The notes beneath the pieces were generated by a model. The model was not told the DNA's origin and made no database searches. It was given only the letters and a program-made list of their open reading frames with translations. 64,000 nt of DNA from Ruegeria marisrubri (GTDB lineage: Bacteria > Pseudomonadota > Alphaproteobacteria > Rhodobacterales > Rhodobacteraceae). The stretch spans positions 53,399-117,398 of the forward strand of contig NZ_LQBQ01000003.1 in assembly GCF_001507595.1 (NCBI RefSeq), in the 5' to 3' direction. How positions within the stretch are numbered: position 1 is the stretch's first letter; each line of letters begins with the position of its first letter. The position numbers and the translations under genes are program-made. Below, piece after piece: positions 26,631-34,940 of this stretch.

Positions 26631-27197
26631 CTAGTTTGCAGGGTTGCGCAAGAAGGCGATGCAACGGGTCAGGCGCGAAAGCGACGCAAGAGTCAGCAGA
26701 CCAAAGGCAATCGGCAGCATACTCTTGATGATCCAGCGATGCCCGAGTCCGTCCGGGGCAAGAGAAACCTCGCCGCTCTGATACGCTGTATTGACGAAGA
26801 GTATTCCGTTCCACAGAACGAAAAGCGCGTAGGGCAGCAGAAGGACCACGATCCCGATGCTCTCTACCCACGCGGAACGGCGCATCGAAAAGTTGCGGCT
26901 GAGCACGTCGACGCGGATATGGCTGTCATTGGCCATGCAGAAGGCAATGGCGAAAGCGATGCCCACGGCATACAGGTGCCATTGGAATTCCTCGATGAAG
27001 ATGGTGCCCTGCGACAAGAGATGTCGTTGGAAAACACCGGTCAGGATAGCCAGCACAAGAACACCCCAGACCGCTGACGACAACAGCCCGAGCCTTATGA
27101 CAAGTTGATCGGCCCAGCGCGAAAACGCCGTTGCGGGCAGCTTGTCATCAAGTTTCAGACCGGCGTCGCCGATTTCGGTCGCTTCGGGGGGGCTCAT
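26631..27197 (-). CDS. TRAP transporter small permease (DctQ type)
   Basis: The 188-residue protein has four membrane helices and the DctQ pattern (TIFIEEFQWHLYAVGIAFAIA, then MANDSHIRVDVLSRNF). It bridges the binding protein and the large permease. The start at 27197 is chosen because GGGAGAAAG lies 6 bases upstream; a longer frame to 27248 lacks such a site. It sits between the binding-protein gene and the large permease on the same strand. Confidence 0.93.
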   Translation of the reverse strand: MSPPEATEIGDAGLKLDDKLPATAFSRWADQLVIRLGLLSSAVWGVLVLAILTGVFQRHLLSQGTIFIEEFQWHLYAVGIAFAIAFCMANDSHIRVDVLSRNFSMRRSAWVESIGIVVLLLPYALFVLWNGILFVNTAYQSGEVSLAPDGLGHRWIIKSMLPIAFGLLTLASLSRLTRCIAFLRNPAN

Positions 27198-27272
27198 GAA
27201 CTTTCTCCCTGGGTGAAAGCGGGATGTCGGCCGATGAGGGGCCGACATCCATTTTTGTTACTGGTTCGGCGA

Positions 27273-28319
27273 TCAGTTCGCTTCGGGAACGGTGCGCAGA
27301 TTGATCCATGTCCCGAGGCTTTCATGATAAGCCCGCATCGATTCATAGACCTCTTTGAACCCTTCGTCCGCAGCGCTCTGCTCGGCCATCACCTCTTCGG
27401 ACGCCGTCCGCAATGCGGCGAGAACGTCATCGGGGTAGGTCAAGAGAGAGACCCCGGCTTCCTCGATCTTTCTCAGCGCATCACTTTGCAGAGAATCAGT
27501 GACGACGAAGTGCTTCAGCATAACCGCGTCGCAGGCGTCCTCGATCTGGGCCTGTTGCGTGGCGGTGAGCCCGTTCCACACATCCAGGTTCACGACGAAG
27601 TGCGCCATAGCCGCGCGCGTGTGCCACCCCGGGAAGTAGAGGTACTTGGCAATCTTTTGAACGCCGAGAACGCTGTCGACGGATGGCAGCGACAGTTCGG
27701 CACCGTCGATGACCCCTTTTTCGAGGGCCGAGAAGGATTCACCGAAGGGCAGCGTTGTCGTCGAAGCGCCCAGCTTGTTCAGGACCGCGCCGCCGATCCC
27801 GCCAACGCGGAAATTCAGCCCTTTGAAATCATCGACCGTTTCGATGGGTTCACGATGCCAACCACCGGCTTCCGAAGCGGTGGCAATGCACATGAATCCG
27901 TGCACACCGGCCTGGTTCAGCAGCTTCTGGGTTATTTCCTTGCCGCCGCCCACATAATACCAGCCGGCAATGCCGCGCGTATCAAGCCCGAAGGGATAGC
28001 CGGTGGTCAGAAGCGACAGGCCCGGGAAGGAACCTGCGGAGTAAGCTGTCACGGCCAGGCCCGCTGGCACCTTGCCTTCGGCCACGGCATCGAGAACCGA
28101 AAACGGCGGGACGATTTCGCCGGGTTCGAACATCTTGATCTGGATGTCGTCTCCGGTCAGGTCCCCCATCGTGTGCTCAAGGTCGCGAATGCCTTCGCCA
28201 AAGCCTGGCAGGTTGGACGGAACCGCCAGCGGGACGCGCCATTTTTCACCGGCAACAGCTGAGGTGCAGGTTAGTATTGCAGCCGCTGCGGCTGTTATTG
28301 CGAGATACTTAAAATTCAT
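27273..28319 (-). CDS. TRAP transporter substrate-binding protein (DctP type)
   Basis: The 348-residue protein has a Sec signal peptide (LAITAAAAAILTCTSAVAG) and a DctP-family mature domain. Visible segments include WRVPLAVPSNLPGFGEGIRD, the central GLNFRVGGIGGAVLNKLGA with the conserved Arg that clamps a carboxylate ligand, and IDGAELSLPSVD. It captures an organic acid in the periplasm. A GGAGGACAT ribosome site precedes the ATG. Its upstream region is a copy of the GH88-like promoter, so the two transcription units may be induced together. Confidence 0.93.
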   Translation of the reverse strand: MNFKYLAITAAAAAILTCTSAVAGEKWRVPLAVPSNLPGFGEGIRDLEHTMGDLTGDDIQIKMFEPGEIVPPFSVLDAVAEGKVPAGLAVTAYSAGSFPGLSLLTTGYPFGLDTRGIAGWYYVGGGKEITQKLLNQAGVHGFMCIATASEAGGWHREPIETVDDFKGLNFRVGGIGGAVLNKLGASTTTLPFGESFSALEKGVIDGAELSLPSVDSVLGVQKIAKYLYFPGWHTRAAMAHFVVNLDVWNGLTATQQAQIEDACDAVMLKHFVVTDSLQSDALRKIEEAGVSLLTYPDDVLAALRTASEEVMAEQSAADEGFKEVYESMRAYHESLGTWINLRTVPEAN

Positions 28320-28361
28320 GATGTCCTCCTTGTCATCATTGGATTCAAGCGTGTGAGGGCA

Positions 28362-28475
28362 CTATTGGATTCGAGAGGTGGCGGGCGCCATCATTCGGCA
28401 TGTTTCGCCAGTCGGTTCGCGGGTTGAAAGGACGCGCTGACACAAAAGGTCCACCGCCTTCGCACGATCAGTCAT
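28362..28475 (-). pseudogene. Duplicated 5' fragment of the GH88-like gene
   Basis: The 37-codon frame starts MTDRAKAVDLLCQRVLSTRE, matching MADRAKALDLLCQRVLSTRE of the GH88-like protein. It then diverges into unrelated sequence and stops. It is a leftover of a duplication that carried promoter and first codons. It lies 43 bases upstream of the DctP start, so a transcript from the duplicated promoter would read through it into the TRAP operon as a leader. Confidence 0.85.
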
Positions 28476-28606
28476 GAACTCCCCCTCTACCTCAATGTCT
28501 CGAAGGCCCAGTATCTCCTCCTGAGGCTCGGCAACATATTATGTGCCCGCACGCGTCCAGTAAAATTGGAAGCATTGGCGTCAAAATATAAACAAGACTA
28601 ATAGTC
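28408..28606. repeat. Duplicated promoter segment, copy of 18041-18238
   Basis: About 199 bases align with the segment spanning the first codons and upstream region of the GH88-like gene, with scattered substitutions. Shared landmarks include GGTTGAAAGGACGCGCTGAC, CAATGTCTCGAA, and AGTAAAATTGGAAG with a second ATTGG. Similarity fades at both ends. The degree of divergence suggests an old duplication whose regulatory part has been kept. Confidence 0.88.
28559..28569 (-). promoter_or_regulatory. Shared upstream motif AGTAAAATTGG (TRAP operon copy)
   Basis: This is the third exact copy of the 11-mer, inside the duplicated promoter and 84 bases from the truncated start codon, as in the parent copy. 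Its survival while nearby bases changed supports a functional site. Confidence 0.5.
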
Positions 28607-28675
28607 GCCGCTCCCTGAGAGCTACGTGCATGTCAGTTCTTTGAATGAAACCGGAAGTGAACCCAGGAAGAGGAC

Positions 28676-28921
28676 ATGCTTTGGTTCAGTTTGAGGCTTG
28701 AGGCGCGACTCCCGTTTTACCATTGCAATGTGACATCTATCCCATCGCGCAAAGGCCGTAAGGTCGCGATCTCACACGATGAAACGTGCTATCGGCAGCG
28801 CCACAAGATCGAAAACAGGTTCGCTCGCCTCAAAGATTGGCGGCGGGTCGCCGTCCGCTATGACAGATGCCCCGAGGTCGTCCTCTCAGCCTGCACCCTC
28901 GCGGCCATCGTCATGTCCTAG
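28676..28921 (+). pseudogene. C-terminal fragment of an IS5-type transposase
   Basis: The last 60 residues (IPSRKGRKVAIS, then YRQRHKIENRFARLKDWRRV and RYDRCPEVVLSA) match the end of the DDE transposase of the IS5/IS427 group, including the conserved Y-x2-R-x3-E region. The upstream two-thirds of the gene and the left end are missing. Non-functional. Confidence 0.78.
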
Positions 28922-29315
28922 TTAGGAATCCTGACACTAGTCTCCAATGACCGCTCTGGCGAATTGGGCTGCGATGCAGAGATGGTCGCGCTGCAAATGC
29001 GAATGAATACTGCGTGAGCAATAGCCGCAGCTGCACAATTCCGGTTTGTCCCGCACATCGGACGTCGACCAACTGCATGATCGTGATGGCGCAGCGAATG
29101 TCGGCTATGTGGGGCTGCAGTCGCAGCATGTGGGGCAACTGCTGGAGGGCGGCTTTGGGCCGAACACGCTGATCAAGTGGCTTCGATGGGTAGGAATGCC
29201 CGCTGCGGTGCCGTGGTCGTTTCAGAGCCCAAGGACGAAGCCGCTTGCGCGGCAATGGCGCATGTGACTGCCCTCCCGGACTGAATTGACCTTTGTACGT
29301 AGGTGTCAGGAAGGT
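28922..29315. other. Gene-poor stretch between IS5 fragment and IS6 element
   Basis: About 390 bases with open frames on both strands but no ribosome site, recognisable domain or consistent codon use. It probably represents worn mobile or plasmid-derived DNA. I see no RNA gene or terminator. Confidence 0.45.
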
Positions 29316-30124
29316 GGTGTCAGATAAATTCTACCTCGTTTCTACAAGGGCAGGATCGCAGCCCTTATTCGGCACAGAGACCGCGCCACTCGGCAAGTGC
29401 GGCGGCGCGGTTCAGCTTGAAATTTAGTCTGGAAGAAAGGCTTCGCTCCGAATTGAACAGGTTGTAGACCGAGGCGTGGACGGCGGCGAATTTCTGCAAA
29501 CTTCGCATCCGCCGGAAGCGCAACATCGCCCGTTCTCGTCGTCGGAACGGTAGGTGCGAATTCTCTGCGCGGTTGTTCAACCAGCGCCCGGTTTCCCGGC
29601 GATGGCCAGCGTCGATTTCCTTCAGGGCGGCGCCATAGGATCTGAGGCTGTCGGTCACGATCACTTCGGTGCGGCCGTGCCTTTTCATTGCTTTTCTTAG
29701 GAATTTCAGCGCAGCTTTCTTGTCACGCCTCTTCGTAACGAAGCTTTCCAGTACTTCGCCTTCGTGATCCACTGCTCGCCATAGGTAATGGCGTTCGCCA
29801 TTGATCTTCACGAACATCTCGTCGAGGTGCCAGCGCCAGCGGCTCGAACGCATGCCTTCGGTCCGCCGTTTCCGGATCTCGGCGGCGAACATCGGGCCAA
29901 ACCTGTGCCACCAAAACCGAACGGCCTCGTGGCTCACGTCGATGCCGCGCTCGTGTAGCAAATCTTCCACGTTCCGGAGCGACAGCGGGAATCGAACATA
30001 CAGCATCACCGCCAGTCGGATGATCTCGGGGCTGGTTTTGAAATAGCGAAACGGGGATCGTTTGGTCATGGCTGGACGCTACAAACCCGCCCCACCCGTC
30101 TCAAGCCGGTTTATCTGACAATGC
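29316..30124 (-). mobile_element. IS6-family insertion sequence, apparently intact
   Basis: The element of about 0.8 kb is bounded by inverted repeats with core GTCAGATAAA at 29319-29328 and TTTATCTGAC at 30110-30119. It contains one transposase gene. It is inserted beside a worn IS3-type end (30126-30250). Related but decayed IS6 copies lie near 38.3 kb and 55.5 kb. Confidence 0.85.
29365..30069 (-). CDS. IS6-family transposase
   Basis: The 234-residue protein has the full IS6 layout: an N-terminal zinc-ribbon/HTH-like part (LSLRNVEDLLHERGIDVSHE, then RFWWHRFGPMFA) and the DDE catalytic residues in WHLDEMFVKI, VTDSLRSYG and LNNRAENSH. The C-terminal block is RRMRSLQKFAAVHASVYNLF. The frame is uninterrupted and both ends are present, so it may be active. 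IS6 elements move by replicative cointegrate formation and could explain rearrangements such as the remnants on either side. Confidence 0.94.
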   Translation of the reverse strand: MTKRSPFRYFKTSPEIIRLAVMLYVRFPLSLRNVEDLLHERGIDVSHEAVRFWWHRFGPMFAAEIRKRRTEGMRSSRWRWHLDEMFVKINGERHYLWRAVDHEGEVLESFVTKRRDKKAALKFLRKAMKRHGRTEVIVTDSLRSYGAALKEIDAGHRRETGRWLNNRAENSHLPFRRRERAMLRFRRMRSLQKFAAVHASVYNLFNSERSLSSRLNFKLNRAAALAEWRGLCAE

Positions 30125-30125
30125 C

Positions 30126-30250
30126 CAGCGGCATCTTTGCTGGTTCCGGACTTCTTGTTCATCTTCGCTCCTTGATGGCTTCGATGAACCAGAAGCTCTC
30201 CGTTGCTCAAACCCCTAAATCTGTCCGATAAGTGCTGACTTCAGACAGGG
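30126..30250 (-). mobile_element. Remnant end of the IS3-type element also found at 2792-3110
   Basis: About 120 bases align with the start region of the truncated OrfA at 3025 and its upstream end. Common pieces include GATGAACCAGAA, TGTCCG and GTGCTGACTTCAGACA-type terminal sequence. No complete gene survives. The two remnants are 27 kb apart and in the same orientation. Confidence 0.75.
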
Positions 30251-30277
30251 CAGAGGGATCCGGCGCGGATAGTCGGG

Positions 30278-30670
30278 TCAGGCGTCTTTTGCGGCCCAGA
30301 CCTCCACCTCGACCTTGAATTCCTCGCGCGTAAAGCCGGAAACGATCAACAGCGTCGAAGTTGGCAGTCGGTCGGTCGGGCCGATGAATTCATCACGCGC
30401 CCGCATGTAGCTGGCCATATGTTCGCGGTCGGTGACATAGGCGGAGATATGCGCGATATCCGCCGGTGTCATGCCGGCTTGGGCCAGTATTGCGCGGATG
30501 TTGTCAAAGCAGATCACCGCCTGCTCAAAGGCGCTCGCCGGAATCGAATCATCGGCCCGGATGCCAAGTTGGCCAGAGGTCCGGACCAGCCGCGTTCCCC
30601 TCGGAATCTCGGTTCCGTGAGAGTAAGCGGCAAAAGGCGGACGCAGGCTGTCAGGGTTTAACGCTTTCAT
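30278..30670 (-). CDS. RidA-family reactive-intermediate deaminase
   Basis: The 130-residue protein has the YjgF/YER057c/UK114 pattern: an N-terminal PPFAAYSHGTEI segment, VRTSGQLGI, ICFDNIRAILAQAGMTPADI in the middle, and RLPTSTLLIV with a C-terminal KVEVEVWA. RidA proteins hydrolyse enamines/imines formed by PLP enzymes, as trimers in the cytosol. This member is a subfamily relative rather than canonical RidA. It is divergent from the amidotransferase operon, and deaminated nitrogen compounds would fit that operon. A 17-base piece of its 3' end is repeated at 38426. Confidence 0.9.
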   Translation of the reverse strand: MKALNPDSLRPPFAAYSHGTEIPRGTRLVRTSGQLGIRADDSIPASAFEQAVICFDNIRAILAQAGMTPADIAHISAYVTDREHMASYMRARDEFIGPTDRLPTSTLLIVSGFTREEFKVEVEVWAAKDA

Positions 30671-30797
30671 TTCTCTTTACTTTCGTTGCCTGATAAAAAG
30701 CCTTGCCAGAAGGTGCAGATTCTGAAAACCTTTTTCGCACATCTCTGGCACAGATCATTCTCAGGGCCGCGCAAACCAGTTCCTCATGGGGGAAAAC

Positions 30798-31496
30798 ATG
30801 GCATCGCGTGTCCTTTCGGTGCGCCATGGCGACGAGCCTTTGGATGATCGTGCAACCTCCTGGCTAAAGCAGGCCGGGTTTGACGTGCAGACTCGTCGGC
30901 CGTTTCGCGGTGATCCTCTGGACGAGCCGGACGACGATCTGGCCGCGACCATCATCTATGGCGGTCCGTTCAACGTCTATGAGACTAGGCGGCATCCTTT
31001 CCTGAACGAGGAATACCGATGGATTGACTCCTGCCTGTCGGCCGGCATTCCGGTCCTCGGGATTTGTCAAGGTTGCCAGATGATCGCCCATCATCTGGGC
31101 GCCTGGGCGGGACCCCGCGAAACAGAGATTTTCGAATTCGGGTACTATCCGATCATACCAACTGCCGAATCTCGGGGCATTTTCGATGCGCCACTGACGG
31201 TCACGCAGGCGCATTACCACACCTATGACCTGCCCGAGGGCGCGGTACGGCTTGCCGGGAACGACAATTACGAAAACCAGGCCTTTCGCTATGGCGAAAC
31301 AACGTTCGGGTTCCAGTACCACCCCGAAGTCACACCGACCGGTTTCCGACGCTGGCAGGACCAGAAAAGTGATGCCTACGGCCGACCGGGCACGCAGTCC
31401 CGTGAAGAACAGGATCGCCTAATGGCAAAGCATGATGCGGCGCAGGCATCCTGGTTTCATGGGTTTCTGGATGGCTTCCTGGGAGGTCCGAAATGA
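30798..31496 (+). CDS. Class I glutamine amidotransferase-like protein
   Basis: The 232-residue protein has the GATase-1 nucleophile elbow GICQGCQ (Cys90) and the His-Glu pair in FGFQYHPEV, so the catalytic triad is complete. GMP-synthase-like stand-alone members can act as gamma-glutamyl hydrolases or ligases. The start at 30798 has GGGGGAA immediately before it; an in-frame ATG 12 bases earlier overlaps that site. It is the first gene of a run with 4-base overlaps (creatininase-like next), so it probably acts on the same nitrogen compound. The substrate is not known. Confidence 0.85.
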   Translation: MASRVLSVRHGDEPLDDRATSWLKQAGFDVQTRRPFRGDPLDEPDDDLAATIIYGGPFNVYETRRHPFLNEEYRWIDSCLSAGIPVLGICQGCQMIAHHLGAWAGPRETEIFEFGYYPIIPTAESRGIFDAPLTVTQAHYHTYDLPEGAVRLAGNDNYENQAFRYGETTFGFQYHPEVTPTGFRRWQDQKSDAYGRPGTQSREEQDRLMAKHDAAQASWFHGFLDGFLGGPK

Positions 31497-32287
31497 GCGT
31501 TCAGGGCTTCTGGGCCGATCTTCCCACTCCCGATTTCCGTGCGTTGCCGGGGGATACGGTCGCTGTCCTGCCTCTGGGCGCGACCGAGCAACACGGGCCG
31601 CATCTGCCCCTGTCGGTGGACAGCGACCTGATCGACGCGGTGGCCGCGCGAATGCTGGGCAACCTGTCGCCAGACCAGTCGGTTCTGGTCCTGCCGTCGC
31701 TGCACATTACCAAGAGCGACGAACATATCGACTTTCCGGGAACGTTGACTCTGGGGGCCGAAACTCTGCTGGCGGTGCTGCGCGACATCGGCGCCTCGGT
31801 TGCGCGGGCCGGAGTCGCGCGGCTGGTGCTGCTCAACGGGCATGGCGGCAACACGGCGCTTTTGCAGATCGTGGCGCGGGACCTGCGGATTGCGCATGGG
31901 CTGATCGTCGTCACCTGTTCCTGGGGCGGGTTCACCGAATGGCAGGACCTGTATGATCCCGCGGGTTATGTCCACGACATCCATGCCGGCGACAGCGAAA
32001 CCTCGGCCATGCTGGCGCTGCGACCGGATCGGGTGCGCATGGACAAGGCACAGGATTTCCGTCCCGCGATGACGGATTGGGAGACCGGTTTCCCGCAGAT
32101 CGGACTGGCTGGAAAGCCTGCCAATCCGGGCTGGATGGCGCAGGATCTGCACTCATTGGGTGCCTGTGGCAATGCTGCTGCCGCCACCGCCGAAAAGGGC
32201 GCGCAACTGCTGGACAGCGCGGGGCGCAACTTTGCCGCCTTCCTGGCGGAGTTCGCCCGGTTCGATCACCGGAAGGACGTGCAGTGA
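31493..32287 (+). CDS. Creatininase-family amidohydrolase
   Basis: The 264-residue protein has the metal-site motif ATEQHGPHLPLSVDSDL, with Glu/His/Asp ligands of the creatininase fold, then LLNGHGGNTALL and HAGDSETSAML. Members open cyclic amides (creatinine, formamidopyrimidines) or related C-N bonds. It overlaps the amidotransferase stop by ATGA and the next gene's GTG start by 4 bases. With a cytosine-deaminase-like enzyme following, an N-heterocycle such as creatinine or a hydantoin is a reasonable guess, but it is not proven. Confidence 0.88.
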   Translation: MSVQGFWADLPTPDFRALPGDTVAVLPLGATEQHGPHLPLSVDSDLIDAVAARMLGNLSPDQSVLVLPSLHITKSDEHIDFPGTLTLGAETLLAVLRDIGASVARAGVARLVLLNGHGGNTALLQIVARDLRIAHGLIVVTCSWGGFTEWQDLYDPAGYVHDIHAGDSETSAMLALRPDRVRMDKAQDFRPAMTDWETGFPQIGLAGKPANPGWMAQDLHSLGACGNAAAATAEKGAQLLDSAGRNFAAFLAEFARFDHRKDVQ

Positions 32288-33534
32288 AACAGGACAAGGA
32301 GCAGGGCGGCATCATTACCGGCGTGCTGGTGCCTCGGGCGCTGGTCGCGCGGCCAGACAGCTTTGGCGGCACTGTATTTGCGGATTGCCTGGCCGGAGAT
32401 CTCGTGCTGCACGAAGGCCGGTCGGTTGCGCTGCAACCCACCGACAGGGCGCCCGAGAGGCTGGTGATACCCTGCCTTGCCGACCCGCATGTGCATCTGG
32501 ACAAATGCCACAGCATCGACCGGATGGCGGGTGTTGGTGGCGATCTGGCAACCGCGATCCGGGCCCAACTGACCGACAAGGCGCTGTGGGATGGCAGCGA
32601 TATCCGGCGGCGGGCATCGCGCGGCTTGCTGGAACTGGTCGAGGCCGGGTGCACTGCTGCGCGCAGCCATGTCGACTGGGGCGATGACCCGGACCCCGAC
32701 ACGGTTCCGCTGGCATGGGAAATCCTTGGAGAACTCGTGACTGATGCTCCAGCGGGATTTGTCCTGCAACGGGCCGCGCTGACCGATATCGTCCGGCTGG
32801 CTGATCCGATCTACGCCGATCGTTGCGCCGCGCGCGTTGCGCGGGATGGCGGCATTCTGGGCGCTTTCGTCTTTGATCAGACCGAACGGGACGCGGGGTT
32901 GCAAAACGCGTTCCGCGCCGCCGACCGGTATGGGCTGGCGCTGGATTTTCATGTGGACGAAGGGCTGGCGTCCAACCTTGACGGGCTGGAGAGGATCGCA
33001 GACGCGGCCCTTGCCGCCGGGTTTCAGGGACCGGTCCTGTGCGGCCATGCCTGCAGCCTGGCCAATCTGGGCGCAGAGGATGTCGCGCGCATCGCGGACA
33101 AGCTGGTGCAGGCGGGGATATCGGTCGCTGCGCTGCCGCAAACCAATCTCTATCTTCAGGGCCGGGTAGGCGGAACACCCGACCGGCGTGGCCTCACACG
33201 TGTGCATGAATTGCGGGACGCGGGCGTCAGTGTCGTGCTCGGGGCGGACAACGTGCGCGACGGGTTCTGTCCGATCGGTCGCCACGACCCGATCCACACG
33301 CTTTCGCTGGCTGTTCTCGCCGCGCATCTCGACCCGCCGTTCGATGCCCATCTTCCCATGATCACCACCGGAGCGCGCCGCGCGCTGGGACTGGCGCCCC
33401 AAACCGTCGACGGGGCCGCCGTCGGGGATCTTCTGTTGTTCGACGTGACCTCGACTTCGGAATTGCTGAGCGGGGCTGCCCGTCCGCACCCGTTGTCCGA
33501 ACACATAGGAGCCGCCTATGACAGAAACGTGTGA
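32284..33534 (+). CDS. Cytosine-deaminase-like amidohydrolase
   Basis: Starting from the GTG that overlaps the previous stop, this 416-residue protein has the amidohydrolase metal ligands in CLADPHVHLDKCHS (His-x-His), DFHVDEG, LCGHACSL and VVLGADNVRDGF (Asp). The LDK pattern and the ADNVRD segment match the CodA group. It would deaminate or hydrolyse a heterocyclic ring in the cytosol. Its stop overlaps the FAD-oxidase gene by 17 bases. Other possibilities include creatinine or isocytosine deaminase; the sequence alone does not decide. Confidence 0.87.
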   Translation: MKQDKEQGGIITGVLVPRALVARPDSFGGTVFADCLAGDLVLHEGRSVALQPTDRAPERLVIPCLADPHVHLDKCHSIDRMAGVGGDLATAIRAQLTDKALWDGSDIRRRASRGLLELVEAGCTAARSHVDWGDDPDPDTVPLAWEILGELVTDAPAGFVLQRAALTDIVRLADPIYADRCAARVARDGGILGAFVFDQTERDAGLQNAFRAADRYGLALDFHVDEGLASNLDGLERIADAALAAGFQGPVLCGHACSLANLGAEDVARIADKLVQAGISVAALPQTNLYLQGRVGGTPDRRGLTRVHELRDAGVSVVLGADNVRDGFCPIGRHDPIHTLSLAVLAAHLDPPFDAHLPMITTGARRALGLAPQTVDGAAVGDLLLFDVTSTSELLSGAARPHPLSEHIGAAYDRNV

Positions 33535-34936
33535 GCGCACCGCTACCGACTGGACCAATATCGCCCGGGAACTGGCCCCGGTCGACGTCATTGAAGAACC
33601 AGTTCTGGTGAAAAAGCGATCGCGGGACTTCTTCTGGTACTCGCCAATCCTGAATGGCCAGCTGAAGAAGTGCTTTGGCGATCTGGTCGCCCAGCCGAAA
33701 ACCCGCGAAGAACTGGCCCATTGCCTGTCGGTCGCCTTTGCCCATGACGTGCCCGTTGTGCTGCGCGGCGGCGGGACCGGCAATTATGGACAGGCGGTGC
33801 CGTTGCAGGGCGGGCTGATCGTCGAAACGACCGGCATGAACCGCATCCTTGAAATAGGTGATGGGTTTGTTCGGGTCGAGGCCGGCGCGCTGATGTCCGA
33901 CATCAACGCGGCGCTGAAGCCGCAAGGATGGGAAATGGCGATGTTCCCTTCGACACAGGACATCGCGACCATCGGCGGCTTTGTTGCCGGGGGCTCTGCC
34001 GGGATCGGGTCGATCGCGAACGGGGCGCTGCGCGAAAAGGGCAACATCATCCAGTTGAAGGCCCTTTCCGTCGAAGCTGACCCGCAAGAGCGCGTTTTTG
34101 ACGCCGAGGACGCGTTGCAGGTCCACCATGCTTGGGGCTTGAACGGGGCTATCACCGAGGTGACGCTGCGCACGGTTCCCACCCGGGACTGGGTGGGCTG
34201 CATGGCGACCTTCGACAGCTATCGCGATTGCTATGCCGCCGGATACGCGCTGGCGTGCAGCGACAGCATCGGGCGCAAGCTGTGTTCGTCGGTTGAAGCG
34301 CCGATCGTGGATTACTTTCCCCGGCTCAAGGGCCATCTGCGCGACGGCAAACACCTGTTGGTCGCGCTGGTTCCGGCAGAGGACATGCCCGCCTATCGCG
34401 ACCTGATCGCCGCACAGGGCGGCGTGGTCGATCTGGCCATGACAGATGCCGAGCGCGAGGCCGTCGGCATCCCGCATGTATTCGAGTTCGCCTACAACCA
34501 TACGACGTTGCAGGTGCTCAAGGCCGACCGGTCAGCGACCTATCAGCAGATCGGCGTGCCCGATCCCTCCGACGCCGACTCGGTCGCAGCTATGGGCGTG
34601 AGACAGGGCGACGATCTGTGGCAGCACCACGAATTCGCCCGCCTGAACGGGACAGTCGTAGCTTTCGAGCTGCCTATCATCTGGTTCACGTCCGAAGAGC
34701 GTCTGCGCGAGATCGACGCCACCTACGAGGCGGGAGGATTCCCCGTATATGACGCGCATACCTATCACGTCGAAGGCGGCGGCCTGAAAAACACCGATTA
34801 CCGCCATCTGGCGTGGAAGAAACGCATGGACCCCAAGGGACTGCTGAACCCCGGCAAGTCACGGGCCTGGGAGGCGGTGCAACACCTGTCCCCCGAAGAC
34901 ATCGAAGCCAAAGCCATGGTCCAGTACAAGGATTGA
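33518..34936 (+). CDS. FAD-linked oxidase (PCMH/FAD_binding_4 family)
   Basis: The 472-residue protein has the PCMH FAD-binding motif (VVLRGGGTGNYGQAVPLQGG and MNRIL) followed by IATIGGFVAGGSAGIGSIANG, as in glycolate/D-lactate-type oxidases. The C-terminal part is of the usual length. No signal peptide is present. It is likely a cytosolic dehydrogenase or oxidase of an alpha-hydroxy acid or a ring compound made by the two upstream hydrolases. It overlaps the amidohydrolase gene and is 4 bases from the dioxygenase gene. Confidence 0.87.
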   Translation: MTETCERTATDWTNIARELAPVDVIEEPVLVKKRSRDFFWYSPILNGQLKKCFGDLVAQPKTREELAHCLSVAFAHDVPVVLRGGGTGNYGQAVPLQGGLIVETTGMNRILEIGDGFVRVEAGALMSDINAALKPQGWEMAMFPSTQDIATIGGFVAGGSAGIGSIANGALREKGNIIQLKALSVEADPQERVFDAEDALQVHHAWGLNGAITEVTLRTVPTRDWVGCMATFDSYRDCYAAGYALACSDSIGRKLCSSVEAPIVDYFPRLKGHLRDGKHLLVALVPAEDMPAYRDLIAAQGGVVDLAMTDAEREAVGIPHVFEFAYNHTTLQVLKADRSATYQQIGVPDPSDADSVAAMGVRQGDDLWQHHEFARLNGTVVAFELPIIWFTSEERLREIDATYEAGGFPVYDAHTYHVEGGGLKNTDYRHLAWKKRMDPKGLLNPGKSRAWEAVQHLSPEDIEAKAMVQYKD

Positions 34937-34940
34937 CCCC

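Noticed and set aside
28922..29315. Open frames at 28911-29255 (minus) and 29046-29267 (plus)
   Set aside because: Both lack ribosome sites and recognisable domains and overlap each other in worn mobile DNA.
32266..33783. A 505-residue minus-strand open frame
   Set aside because: It is antisense to the cytosine-deaminase-like gene with no domain of its own.
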